From positions 3,596,001 through 3,660,000 of the forward strand of contig JAFFSR010000264.1 of the NCBI GenBank assembly GCA_017163975.1: a DNA stretch of 64,000 nucleotides, in the 5' to 3' direction. The notes beneath the pieces are model-generated. The model saw only the letters and a list, made by a program, of their open reading frames with translations. It was not told the origin of the DNA and ran no database searches. The translations under genes were made by a program, and so were the position numbers. Source of the DNA: Anastatus disparis. Lineage: Eukaryota; Arthropoda; Insecta; Hymenoptera; Eupelmidae. Below are positions 53,795 through 64,000 of the stretch, one piece after another (the first letter of the stretch is position 1; each line of letters opens with the position of its first letter).

Positions 53795-53945
53795 CACTTT
53801 CAGAGCTAGAACTGGTATCAGATTCTGCATCACTACTGCTACTGGTTTCTTCATCATTTTCATCATTTGAATCATAGCATTCTGATAAATATCAATATTT
53901 GCTGGTTCGTGAATATTCATCCGGCGTCAATTTTCGTTTTGACAT
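53795..53945 (-). CDS. DUF7869-type gene, candidate first exon (with nonsense codon)
   Basis: ATG 53945 opens MSKRKLTPDEYSRTSKY, TGA lies at 53894-53892 (codon 18), and the same frame continues YLSECYDSNDENDEE and a Ser/Asp-rich run to donor gtaatt after 53795, phase 1. A basic start followed by an acidic serine tract is typical of these proteins. An alternative is an intron-like acceptor (ttatcag) just after the TGA. Confidence 0.5.
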
Positions 53946-54570
53946 CCTTATAAAATAAATTTTATTTGTACTTGTAAATAAAAATATAAAATCTTATTTC
54001 ATATAATTTTATAAATTAAAGTAAGTTTTACGTACCTTATAAAGATTTAATTTTTACTTTTCTAATTAATTATTTTAGGTTAATCTACAATTTGTATTTA
54101 TGTCGTTCTTTCTTCTATCATTAGAGAGAATATAGCAGTTAAACAGAATGAAAACATATAAGATTTCTCTGCAACAGTAGTTTTTTTTTCATTGCGGCTT
54201 AATGATTTAAAATTTTAAAGAGAAATATGTCAATTTTTTTAAACTTATTTTTAAGAATGAAAAATCAATCTTGAATAAATATTAAGATTAAATTACCAGT
54301 CCTTTGAAATAATAATATTATAGTACTATCAAAATGTATTCATTTTAGCGTTTATATTCAAAATTTTAAATTTTTCATTATAATATTTAAGGTAGCTCGT
54401 ACCGCGCAACTAAAGTCAAATGAGTATAATTGAAACTCTATTGACTTTTGTTGTTGCAGAAAATGTCGCGCGTGTATACATATATATTACATGCTATAGC
54501 AGATGTTATTTATCAATTATAATACCTTAAAATAAATAATCTTCATTATTTTATTTTATTTTTATTTTTT
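53946..54570. other. AT-rich spacer upstream of the DUF7869-type gene
   Basis: No gene; a promoter for the minus-strand gene would lie here but no clear element was identified. Confidence 0.35.
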
Positions 54571-54715
54571 ATATAAATACCCTGGTAGAAATTGTCACCA
54601 ATTTTTCGCCAACCGTTGACTATTAGTTAAAAACATAGCCATAACCTATAAAGTTAGCAAACGAGTAACAGGTACAGCATTTTTATTGGTGAAATTTCTA
54701 CCAGGGTATTTATAT
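54571..54715. mobile_element. CCCTGGTAGAA MITE (copy 2)
   Basis: 145 bp. Left arm ataaataccctggtagaaat, right arm atttctaccagggtatttat, continuing inward (attg.caccaat). If TA is the target, the tips are CCCTGG and CCAGGG. Confidence 0.82.
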
Positions 54716-55885
54716 GAATGTTTAAAAAATTTATATTCTGTAAATATTTTTAAAATTTTAATATCAAATTCATTCCAATATTTTGAATTTCGCGCTAGCT
54801 AACCTCCAAAAACAGACTTTTGTTTTAAGAAAATTTCTCCTATGAAAATCAATAAATTTTCAGATTCTTTTCGTAATATTTTCGAAAAATCCCTGGATAC
54901 ACATAACATTTAATATACCATTGGAAAGCTTGTTAAATAAAGTATTTATATTTAGTTTTTTCAGAGAGGTAGTAAATCTTTAGATGCAAATATTCGATTA
55001 CAACTGTAGGAAAATCGAATATCTACCATATGAGCAATGTTAAAATGTCAGTAAACGCAGCATTTTTAAAAGACTTTCTTGAAATTTTCCATGGAAACCA
55101 GGTCCGATTTTTTGCGTAGATATTCATTTTAACTTAAAGAACAACCTCCTACATTTTGGTTTCATTCGTAAATTTTTGATTTTTGGTACGAGCTACCTTA
55201 AAATGTGTTTAAAAGTATCTATTTTTTTATCATAGACAACTTGAATAAAATTGAAAAAGCTCGTTATTGTATAACATTTATATAGAATTATATATGTACA
55301 CTTGCCGGAAAGGATATTTTTTCGAACGTTTACATATTTACAAAGATTAATTCTTTTACAAGCTAAATGGAATTATTAAATAATTAAATTTTTTCTATAA
55401 AGGAACATTAAGATTGTATTTCAAATTGTTTTCTATTGGTATGAAATTTTAATCGATATTTCATTTGTTATGAAAAATGTTGAAAATAGAAAAAATAAAA
55501 ACGCCTTTAAAACAAAAAATATAATTATGGTTCATAAAATAAATAAAAAATCAAAATATGATCATGCATTCAATAATAAAGTAAAGCTGTTTGGTTTTAT
55601 TAGAAATTTATATAATAAATTTTAATTATGTACATAATGTGTAACATTGTATAATTTTATATATTTTTTTATGTTTATATTAGTTTTTTTACATATTTTA
55701 TTCAGATCGTTGCTCTTCATTGAACTTTTTATATTTTTTTTTCATAACAGCGAAGAAATATAATACAAAATAACCAATAATCATATCAGTTTATCAATAA
55801 TATTTAATAGTTTAATAAGAATGCTTGATTGCTACATGAACTCCAAATTATACACAAATATATATTAAATGTAATAACAATATAA
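54716..55885. other. AT-rich spacer
   Basis: No gene or recognised repeat. Confidence 0.4.
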
Positions 55886-55889
55886 TAAA

Positions 55890-56345
55890 GATATGGTCGT
55901 CAGTGCCTCAGACAGTAGAGCAATGGATTCGTAATCTCGAGGACTCGAGTTCAAATCCCGCTCTTGGAGGCTGATTGATGCAAGCACCACTGTATTCAAT
56001 ACATGTAAACGGTTAAAATCAATTGTGTAGTCTGTTAACCTATTTTGTCTGTTACCAAATTGTCTGTTGAAGCAACAGACAAGGATGTGTCGATTTAATA
56101 GACTTTATGTCAGTTGATTCTGAAAGTGTCCTGTATTGTATCAAGTATAAAAATAAAAGATATTTTTTTGTTAAATCCTTTAAAGATATTTTGTCTGTTA
56201 AAGTAACAGACATTTTTGTCTGTTAACTGTTTTTAACAAATTTCGTCTGTTAATATTTTTAACCATGAACCTTGTTCACAAACACACTGACACAATTTCC
56301 GTTGCTAATTAACATCTTAATCATAGCATAAATTCAGTGGCGTTA
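55890..56345 (+). repeat. SINE-like repeat, long copy
   Basis: A tRNA-like head with B box (gagttcaaatcccgc), then ctgattgatgcaagcaccac, an extra segment rich in tctgttaa, then ttgttcacaaacacactgac and gttgctaattaacatctta. The outer blocks match the inverse of 11690-11875. Confidence 0.65.
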
Positions 56346-56788
56346 AAATAAAAAAACAAATTTTGAATCGAAAAGTTTTAATCTAAACTTCAATATATGA
56401 TTAGTAAAAGAACTTGTAAAATAACTAATTTAAAAATTATAAAACTATGAAGTAGATGCAAATTTTTTAAAATGTCCTAAAATTCAGACAAAACTGCTCA
56501 TTTCTTTGCATAATTTCATCTAAAAAAAATATCCCAAGGTTGAAAGAAAATCCGAGACCCAGATGTAATGCACTCTCTTTAAAAAAAAATATATAGTAAA
56601 GTTATCTTTATGAAAAGCGCGTATAGAATTTTTGTCATTAGAATTAAAATAATAAACATTTATATTTTAAATATTCTTATATCAATTGTTTTATGGTGTG
56701 AAGTTGTCATCATATTGTATTTTAATACATCTTTCAATAAATTCAAATTCTCATCCGTTAAAGTAAGGTTAATAAAAAAATATAAAAA

Positions 56789-57291
56789 ATGTTTGTTCTG
56801 ATTTCGTGGCTCGCAACTAAAGAAATAAGTGTTTTGTCAATTGAAAATGTGCGTGAAGAAAATGGGAATATAAAAGCAAAATGGGGTAATTCTTTCTATT
56901 CGGCAAAAGTCTTACATAAAAGTGGTAAGTATGGATCAAATTTTAAAAGCATAATATTAAATTATAAGAAAAAATATATGTAAAGTATTTGATACAACAG
57001 GAAGATAGTTCCTAATTGTTTATTATTCAATATTAAGCTAATTATAATTTCAATTTTTTTAGAAAATAAAAAGTGGCTAGAAAGCTTGAATGTAACGATT
57101 GACGGTAAAATTGTTATACCAGACAAGAAATCATTGTATTCAGCTGAAGTACTGATGCAGAAACGTATGGACCGTTCAAAAAATAAAGAAAAATTATCCT
57201 CCATGAAGGAAATTTCAGAAAAGCAAAACAAAGTTTTGTTAGATGCTCGTCCGATTTTTGAGAAAAGTTTTTGTATAGATGAATCTGATAG
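56789..57291 (+). pseudogene. Two-exon gene start cut by a gypsy insertion
   Basis: Exon 1 is 56789-56924 (ATG, then donor GTAAGT, phase 1); exon 2 is 57063-57291 (acceptor tttttttag, ends GATAG before gtatgt). Exon 1 encodes MFVLISWLATKEISVLSI and KWGNSFYSAKVL, reminiscent of the short N-terminal domain of insect BEN-domain proteins (inference). Exon 2 is Lys/Glu-rich and helical, ending FCIDESDR. About 121 residues are visible; the rest is cut off by the LTR three bases into the intron. Confidence 0.55.
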
Positions 57292-57294
57292 GTA

Positions 57295-58169
57295 TGTTAT
57301 GACCTCACCCTAAAAGTATAGGAAGTTGATAGATGGGCATGCGTGGGTATGATTCAGAACTGTTTAGATAGGAACAACTAAGGGTAATTGGGAAATGGCG
57401 CTCGTTGTCTCGCTCAGGTTGAATTTAGAAATGACTAGATGAACAAATGACTAGATAAACAATTGACTAGAGGCTGACGTAATAAACAAATGACTAGATG
57501 AACAAATGACTAGATAAACAAACGACTAGAGGCTGACGTAATGAACAAATGACTAGATAAACAATTGACTAGAGGCTGACGTAATAAACAAATAAATGAC
57601 TAGATAAACAAACGACTAGAGGCTGACGTAATGAACAAATGACTAGATAAACAAACGACTAGAGGCTGACGTAATGAACAAATGACTAGATAAACAATTG
57701 ACTAGAATCTGACGTAATAAACAAATAAATGACTAGATAAACAAACGACTAGAGGCTGACGTAATGACTAGACAAACAAACGACTAGATAAACAATTGCA
57801 CAAAATTAATGACGACACAAGGAACAATAGAACAACTACCAATGAACGCAGGATAGCCTAAAGTGGGGGAGAAGTCAACCACCAATAAGAAGACCGAAGC
57901 ATTGATATAAAAGCACCAGCAACCTGGAAGAGAGAGCATTCTGAATTCTGATCATCGAGCAACAGTTTCACATTCAAGTTTATTTTTACTTAGAACGCTA
58001 ATAAATAAAAGTTAAAAAGTAATTAAATAAGTGTTTTTACTCCTTGAGTTTCACCCTCTTAATTGAGTTAACGAGCTCACCGCCACGTAACGCCATCTCC
58101 ATACCTAAATTTCATGTCGCCGATCTGCTCTATGATTTATACTCTATGGAGTAAGGTCGGGGCATAACA
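57295..58169 (+). repeat. gypsy 5' LTR
   Basis: 875 bp, TGTTATGACC...GGCATAACA with inverted tips. It contains a minisatellite (about 57420-57800, gactagataaacaaacgact followed by agaggctgacgtaatgaac), TATAAAAG at 57906-57913 and AATAAA at 58000-58005, i.e. a normal U3-R-U5 layout. Confidence 0.85.
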
Positions 58170-58172
58170 TTT

Positions 58173-58190
58173 TGGTGACAGCGGTGGGAT
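58173..58190 (+). other. gypsy primer-binding site
   Basis: tggtgacagcggtgggat, four bases after the LTR, is complementary to an 18-nt tRNA 3' end terminating in CCA; the tRNA was not identified with certainty. Confidence 0.65.
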
Positions 58191-58786
58191 AGCTCAAAGG
58201 AGTTCAAGAAAATTTCATCAAGCAGTTTCTGGAATAGTCATCAGGAGTTCAGTGCCTTGCCCAAGGTTTTCGAGCTGTGGTTTTTCCTTGGGCCATTGGG
58301 TGAATACCAAGGTGCAGTTGGATTGAGTCCACAGTCAAAGGAGTAATTTTCTTCAATATCCTCAATCAACTGAAGAAACATTCAAACCAGATGAAAGGGA
58401 ACTCGTCAACAATTAAGAAAAGGGAACGATCCAGTCAAAGAAGATCTCGAGGATTAGTAAAGAAACGCTTCTACTTTTTGAGATCCGGGAGACACCTGCG
58501 GTCCGGATGCTGCTACCTGCATTAGATAAGTAGAAATCAGCCTGAGCGAAACGATATATTAACCGGGAATTAGTTAATAATTATATGTCTTGCGTTGTAT
58601 TTAGTCTAGAAATTTTTTTTTCTTTTCCTGCGCGTTCCTGTTGTTAAACTTCCTTAAGTAGTATTAATTATATCATCACGGTATTAATGATTATTGAATT
58701 TTTAAAGATTTTCTTAATAATAATATTTTTCGGCGTCCTTGAGATAACAACTTTATTATTAAAATTACTTGAACTTTTGAGTAGCC

Positions 58787-59767
58787 ATGACTGAAAATGC
58801 AAATATAGTTTTAAACCCATTTCGGGCAAATGAGGTAGTAGCTAGCGGGAGTAATAATTTACCGGTTGTAACTCATAACCGTGGTAGTAATATAGGATCA
58901 GATAATAGTAGCGTTAATTCAAACACGGGTGGACATTATAGGAAACCCTCTGAGGTTATTCGCATCCTTCCTGATTTTGACGGTGATAACATTTCAGTAA
59001 ATCAATTCATTAGGGAAGCTAAGGAAGCAGAGGGATTTATAGACCCACGGGATCGCGAATTCTACATAAAAATAGTAAAATCTAAGGTGGTAGGAAACGC
59101 AAAAGCCTATTTACAATATAAAAGCTTCCATAATTTAGATGAATTATTATCCGAGCTTAAACAAGCATTTTTACCAACACAAAGCTTACCCCAAGTGCAA
59201 GGGGAATTAGCTCGGGTCTCCCAGAAGGGTAATGAGAAGGTAACCGAATATGGATTAAGGGTTACAAAATTGCTGCAGAGGGCTATAGAGTTAATAAATG
59301 AAAACTATGAAGTCTCCATCGTTAAAGGAATGATACAAGGAACTATTGATACGGCTATCCAATGCTTCATCCTTGGATTAAACGATAAAGTATCTCAACG
59401 AATGATTGGGAAAAAGCCTAACACTTTGGAGCTAGCCATTAGTCTAGCTACAGAGAGCGAGGCCCACGAAAACCAAAGGGATAAACTACGAAGAGATAAT
59501 GATATAGCCTTCACTAGGAAACGTACCTTTGCCGTAACTAATCAAGTGAGAGAAGGCAACTGCTATAATTGTGGGAAGAGAGAACACTTTTCCCGCGAAT
59601 GCAATATGAAGAGAAGAAGGTTAAATAACTACGGACAAACTTCTTGCAATTATTGTAAGAAACCTGGACACAATTTTGAGAACTGCCAAATACGATGGAA
59701 TAATGGACATAATCAACCTTTAAACTTCAACCGCGGCCAACGGACGGACACACCGAAGGAGTCGTGA
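58787..59767 (+). CDS. gag: gypsy Gag polyprotein
   Basis: Intact 326 aa. A Gag capsid-like helical region (FLPTQSLPQVQGELARVSQK and neighbours) is followed by two CCHC zinc knuckles, CYNCGKREHFSREC and CNYCKKPGHNFENC, for RNA packaging. A 617-nt leader precedes it. Pol begins in the -1 frame at the stop, so Gag-Pol is probably made by frameshifting. Confidence 0.88.
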   Translation: MTENANIVLNPFRANEVVASGSNNLPVVTHNRGSNIGSDNSSVNSNTGGHYRKPSEVIRILPDFDGDNISVNQFIREAKEAEGFIDPRDREFYIKIVKSKVVGNAKAYLQYKSFHNLDELLSELKQAFLPTQSLPQVQGELARVSQKGNEKVTEYGLRVTKLLQRAIELINENYEVSIVKGMIQGTIDTAIQCFILGLNDKVSQRMIGKKPNTLELAISLATESEAHENQRDKLRRDNDIAFTRKRTFAVTNQVREGNCYNCGKREHFSRECNMKRRRLNNYGQTSCNYCKKPGHNFENCQIRWNNGHNQPLNFNRGQRTDTPKES

Positions 59768-60351
59768 CCCCAAAATCAATCAGTCTCCGACATAGAGCTG
59801 TCATTGCCCTCACATCCGCAGGAGAAGTCACCTCGCCAACAGTAAAATTGAATAGTCCAACATTGCAAGAAGAAACAAAATTCTTAATTGATACAGGGTC
59901 TGAATTAAACCTTTTGAAATTAAAATTGCTCAAAGGAGGTACCGTAATAAGCCGGGATAAACTATTCATGTTATCTGGAATTACTGCTGGTCATATAGAA
60001 ACCTTAGGATGGGTTAATATAACGCTGAATAAGGTTACTTGTAAAATACACATAGTACCCAATAGTCTTCCAATAAAAAATGACGGAATACTAGGAATAG
60101 AATTTTTAAGGGCACAGGACGCTGTTTTATCATTCTCCGAAAATCGAATGATACTAGGACAACAAGGAACGTATTCTATACCCTTCCTAGTACATGATAC
60201 CTATCATTTACCTGCCAGAACAAAGACATTATGTAAGATTAAAGTCCTAAATAACTCAAGGACGGGATATGTGCCAAGAATAAATGCTGGACCAGGGATA
60301 TATATGGGAGAATGCCTGGTGAAGAATGAAGATGTGCTAATTTATTTATAA
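59764..60351 (+). CDS. pol: gypsy aspartic protease (pol start)
   Basis: 195 codons overlapping the end of gag. FLIDTGSELNLL is the active-site DTG motif and ILGIEFLRAQDAVL the second flap-proximal block of retropepsins. The frame ends at 60351; the pol reading continues in another frame from about 60345 (NTTGEEISLILPP), so a frameshift separates the protease from RT. Confidence 0.8.
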   Translation: MTPKSISLRHRAVIALTSAGEVTSPTVKLNSPTLQEETKFLIDTGSELNLLKLKLLKGGTVISRDKLFMLSGITAGHIETLGWVNITLNKVTCKIHIVPNSLPIKNDGILGIEFLRAQDAVLSFSENRMILGQQGTYSIPFLVHDTYHLPARTKTLCKIKVLNNSRTGYVPRINAGPGIYMGECLVKNEDVLIYL

Positions 60352-62891
60352 TAAATACAACTGGTGAAGAAATTAGCCTAATTTTGCCACCAATCAAATT
60401 AGAAAGTTTTCATGACACTCCGATACCAGTCCGAACCATTGATAAAGAAAACTTAGAACAAAGAATAGAAAATATAGTAAAGAGCCTTAATTTAGACGGT
60501 TTAATTCAAGAAGAAAAGCAAAGTATCATCAATTTAGTAATTAAATATCCTCAACAATTTTATTTAGAGGGGGATAAGTTATAGGGGACACCTGTATTAA
60601 AACACAAGATTCCTACGACAGATAATATTCCTGTAAACATTCGATCCTATAAACATCCTCCAAATTCACGTGAAGAAATAACGCGCCAAGTAGAAGAATT
60701 AATAGCTAAAGACATAGTTGAAGACTCCGAATCTCCATATAATTCACCGTTATGGATAGTCCCTAAGAAACCAGATTCAAAAGGAAACAAGCGTTGGCGT
60801 TTGGTAGTGGATTATCGTGCTCTGAATGAAAAAACGATCGCATCTGCGTACCTGCTTCCAAACATCACCGACATTTTGGACCAATTAGGACGAAGTAAAT
60901 ACTTTACGACTTTAGATTTGGCCCATGGATTCTATCAAGTTCACCTTGATCCAGCAGACGCGGAAAAAATGGCGTTCTCCACACCCTTTCGACATTTACA
61001 ATACAAACGAATGGCTATGGGTTTAATGGGGGCACCTGCAACACTTCAATCACTTATGGATAGAGTGTTGACGGGACTCCAAGGAGTTGAACTTTTTATC
61101 TATATGGATGACATAGTGGTATATGCAAAATCTTTGGAACAACATAAAGAAAAAATGAACAAATTATTTGGCAGGTTGAGAACGGCTGGGCTTACCCTTC
61201 AACCTGACAAATGTTTATTTTTACGAAAGGAAGTTGGATATTTAGGACATATTATATCTCAGGATGGTGTAAAACCTGATCCAAAAAAAACACGTGCAGT
61301 AACATGTTTTCCTCGGCCCAAAACAGTAAAAAATATTAAACAATTCTTAGGATTAACAGGTTATTATCGTAGATTTATACCAAATTTTTCGAAAATTGCG
61401 AAACCACTAACAGAACTTTTAAAAAAGGGAGCACCGTTTACATGGGGGGAGAAACAGGAAGGAGCTTTCGTAATTTTAAAGAATATATTAGTAACGGAAC
61501 CTTTACTTAGATATCCGGATTTTTCTGAACCTTTTGTTGTAACTACCGATGCTTCCGATTACGCTTTAGGTGCGGTACTAAGTCAGGGACCTATAGGGAA
61601 GGATTTACCGGTTGCGTACACTTCAAGGACGCTGAACGAGGCCGAATGTAATTATAGTACAACTGAAAAAGAACTACTTGCCGTAATTTACGCCGTGGCA
61701 CAATTTAGATCTTATTTATACGGAAGGAAGTTTACCTTGGTAACGGATCATCGAGCCCTATTATGGTTGCATAATGTAAAGGACCCCACGTCTCGATTGG
61801 CGCGGTGGCAAATTAAACTCAGAGAATATGAATATGACATCGAATTTAAGGCCGGTAAAATAAATATGAATGCGGATGCGTTGTCAAGAAATCCAGTACA
61901 GGTCTGTGCAATCGGAAATGACATATTTACAGAGGACCCTGAAATGGAAATAGGGAAAATATTCATAGTTTTTAATCAGGGTGAAGTAGACAGATACAAC
62001 ACTGACTGTAACGAAGACCATAATTCTAACAAACTCATGACAGATCGGACAAATGGATTAACTAAGGACATTAGTGGTTCCGAAATTTCAACAGTTACAC
62101 GAATGAAATCGATACCCTTGGACAAGGACGACAAAGACACGACTGATTGTGATGAGGACAACGATTCAGACAATTTTTTCTATGCCAGTGACTATGAGGA
62201 GCAATCTTTCCAAGAGGCTTCGCCTAATGAGCACACTGCCCAGATCTCTTCATTTAGCAGAAAATCTCGAATTCTAGACGTTGATCGTTCGGAATGGGTT
62301 GAGGAACTAACATCGTCCAAGATACCTTTAGTGAAAGACATCAATCGATCAGAATGGGTTGAGGAACTAACATCGTCCAAGATACCTTTAAAGATCTATG
62401 AGTCTGAAAGTCTAAGTGACAATCAATTGGAACAGGTTGAGGAACTTACATTGTCCGAGATACCTTCAGAAATGAATGACAATGTTCGAACCCTTCCTAT
62501 TATGAACAATGATAGCGCATCCGGAAATTTGAGGGACGATGACCCGTTAACAGAGGAAAACAAGAAAAGAATTCTTGTGACTAGCAATATTGAAGTATCT
62601 CGGGATCCTTTATTACTAAGACGGGATAATATCGCGCACTTTATGTCTGTAGATTGTGAGATAGCGACCTCGATTTGTCAGCAACTGGTAGATATGGAAA
62701 TGATTAATATAGAGGAACTAAAAAATCAAAATATTGGAATAGGAGCTATTACTCGTACGGAATTAAGTAATGGTAGAATTCTATATTCATTATTTATTAA
62801 GGAAAAGGCCGAGGAAACACCTATTACCCAGAACATAGTAGACTATGTTCCCCCAGAACGTAGTAGAATCCTTGCGTATCGCCATGATTGA
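60352..62891 (+). pseudogene. pol: gypsy reverse transcriptase-RNase H with macro-like spacer
   Basis: One frame with TAG at 60582-60584. RT motifs: SPYNSPLWIVPKK, VVDYRALNEKT, GFYQVHLDP and the catalytic FIYMDDIVVYA, then LGHIISQDG. RNase H shows VVTTDASDYALGAVL, STTEKELLAVIYA and TDHRALLWL. After NADALSRNP an unusual ~300-residue segment has acidic linkers, three copies of a WVEELTSSKIPL-like repeat, and a domain (NIAHFMSVDCEIATSIC...LFIKEKAEE) resembling a macro domain seen in some insect gypsy elements (inference). The frame ends at 62891 near a shift into the integrase frame. Confidence 0.82.
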
Positions 62892-64000
62892 GGAGGAAAC
62901 TAAATCTGTAAGCCTGGCAAAAACTGGAGATGGTCTTGAGCAGGTGCATTGGTTCCCTATAGAGTACTATCTCAGAACAAATTGGAAAAACCTACATATT
63001 ACCATATGTACGGGAGAGGTACAAACTCCTCCTAAAGAGGATCGTTTAGCAATACTTGCTGAAGCCCACGATTCTGTTATAGGAGGACATAAAGGTATGT
63101 TTAAGACATATCAAAGGATTAGAGAGAGATATTTTTGGCCCAGAATGAAGAAAGAAATTACTGAATATGTCAGAACCTGTGAAGAATGTCAAAAAAGGAA
63201 ACTGGTTCGAGTAAAAACAAAAATGCCAATGATAATTACTGGAACCCCATCTGAGGCATTCGAAATTTTGGAAATGGATGTAGTAGGACCCCTTCCAATC
63301 ACAGTGGCCGGAAATAAATACTTATTAACACTACAGTGTAACCTGACAAAATTCTCCGATGCCATTCCCCTTCACGATGTAACAGCAGACATGGTGGCCA
63401 CTGCGCTTGCACAAGAGTTTATATGCAGATACGGATGTCCAAAAATAATTAAGACCGATCAAGGTAGCAATTTCCAGAGCAAATTAGTGGCGAAGTTTGC
63501 GAAATTGTTCCGTATAAAACAATAAAAGTCAACAGCCTTTAGACCTCAAACAATGGGATCTCTGGAAAAAAGTCACCACAGTTTGATAGAATACCTAAAA
63601 ATGTACGTCGATTATGCAGATTGGGATACGTGGGTAAAGTTTGCCATATTTTCTTATAATACATCGGTGCATGTAGCCCATGGATACACTCCTCATGAAC
63701 TTATATATGGGAGCAAGGCCCATTTGCCATCTGAATTCGAAACTAGAACAATTGAAAAAACATATGAGATGTATTTAGATGATTTAGTGAATAAATTAAA
63801 TATCACAAAAGCTACTGCGAAGGAAAAATTAATTGAAGCTAAAGAAAAATCTAAACGATATTATGATCAAAAATTAAACGTAAAACAATTTGAAATAGGC
63901 GAGGATTTATATTTATTAAAAGAACCAAAACTCGGGAAATTCGATAATCAGTACACGGGGAAATACAAGATCCTCGAATTAATAGGGGAACGGAATGCTA
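62845..64000 (+). pseudogene. pol: gypsy integrase with in-frame stop, cut by window end
   Basis: HHCC zinc-binding start (AHDSVIGGHKG ... CEECQKRK), catalytic D in EMDVVGPL, D in KTDQGSNFQS, then TAA at 63523-63525, after which the same frame continues with the Glu of GSLEKSHHSLIEYL and a C-terminal domain (YDQKLNVKQFEIGEDLYLL). It inserts the retrotransposon DNA when intact. The stop lies between the second Asp and the Glu, so this copy is inactive. Confidence 0.85.

Larger units (their letters stand above)
9798..53945 (-). pseudogene. Nine-exon DUF7869-type transposase-derived gene, 44 kb span
   Basis: Nine minus-strand exons can be chained: 53795-53945, 50021-50056, 49783-49866, 16390-16542, 16064-16216, 14472-14984, 12469-12829, 11158-11637, 9798-10282. 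Every junction has a GT donor and AG acceptor and the phases agree (1 at the first six junctions, then 2 and 2). The joined product is about 800 aa and matches the architecture of insect DUF7869 proteins: acidic N-terminus, Cys-rich segment, a K/R-rich block with DKRGRH, YTDNCGGQNRN, and EVGHTQSDGDSMH. Such proteins are considered transposon-derived with an RNase H-like core; the function is unknown. Two lesions are visible: TGA at codon 18 and one extra base in an A9 run in the last exon. It may be a pseudogene, start downstream (ATG in exon 2), or carry assembly errors. Intron 3 is ~33 kb. Confidence 0.6.
57295..64000 (+). mobile_element. Ty3/gypsy LTR retrotransposon, 3' part outside the window
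   Basis: 5' LTR, primer site, gag, and a pol in the order protease, RT, RNase H, spacer, integrase (integrase after RT defines Ty3/gypsy). Pol carries frameshifts near 60345 and 62850 and stops at 60582 and 63523. The 3' LTR is not in the window, so age and target duplication cannot be checked. Confidence 0.9.

Overview
This is AT-rich arthropod (most likely insect) DNA, made almost entirely of mobile elements and repeats layered inside one another. The insect reading rests on an insect-type Polinton/Maverick (adintovirus-like) element, a copia element with a half-tRNA primer site, a Ty3/gypsy element of insect type, and genes with ordinary GT-AG introns. The species cannot be fixed from the sequence.

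Layout. 0.6-2.9 kb: a broken CACTA-like transposase. 3-9.8 kb: repeat-rich spacer with a ~163-bp tandem array, a CA microsatellite, a ~36-bp minisatellite and a GATGGG-type minisatellite. From 53,945 down to 9,798 on the minus strand, nine exons can be joined with consistent splice sites and phases into one transposase-derived gene of the DUF7869 type (about 800 codons; one nonsense codon and one homopolymer frameshift). Its third intron (16,543-49,782, ~33 kb) holds most of the window: foldback repeats, a composite satellite, a complete-ended Polinton, a second CACTA fragment and a full-length copia element. 50-56.8 kb: LINE and exonuclease fragments, MITEs, a SINE-like repeat. 56.8-57.3 kb: a two-exon plus-strand gene start cut by a Ty3/gypsy element that runs off the window end.

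The central object is the Polinton at 20,789-37,252: 16,464 bp, 256-bp terminal inverted repeats about 99% identical, and a perfect 6-bp target duplication (aatggg). It carries a capsid module (double jelly-roll major capsid, penton-like minor capsid, A32-type packaging ATPase, adenain-type protease, a basic protein with a phospholipase A2 motif), a chromodomain integrase, a BIR-RING IAP, two proteins sharing a C-terminal DUF8207-like domain (one with a FLYWCH zinc finger), a tandem pair of nuclease-like proteins, two paralogous ~100-aa proteins, and several micro-ORFs. Protein-primed DNA polymerase B survives only as a C-terminal piece, truncated against a GTCGATGA minisatellite and further broken by a frameshift and a nonsense codon. 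The element therefore looks young by its ends but unable to replicate alone.

Seven Polinton genes show a stereotyped core promoter: a TATA-like box, then TCAGT/TCATT/ACAGT about 30 nt downstream. These boxes decide several start codons. The copia element likewise has nearly identical LTRs around a decayed interior, and a paralogous repeat at 18.4 kb shows its empty site. All family names come from recognising motifs by eye; no database search was run.
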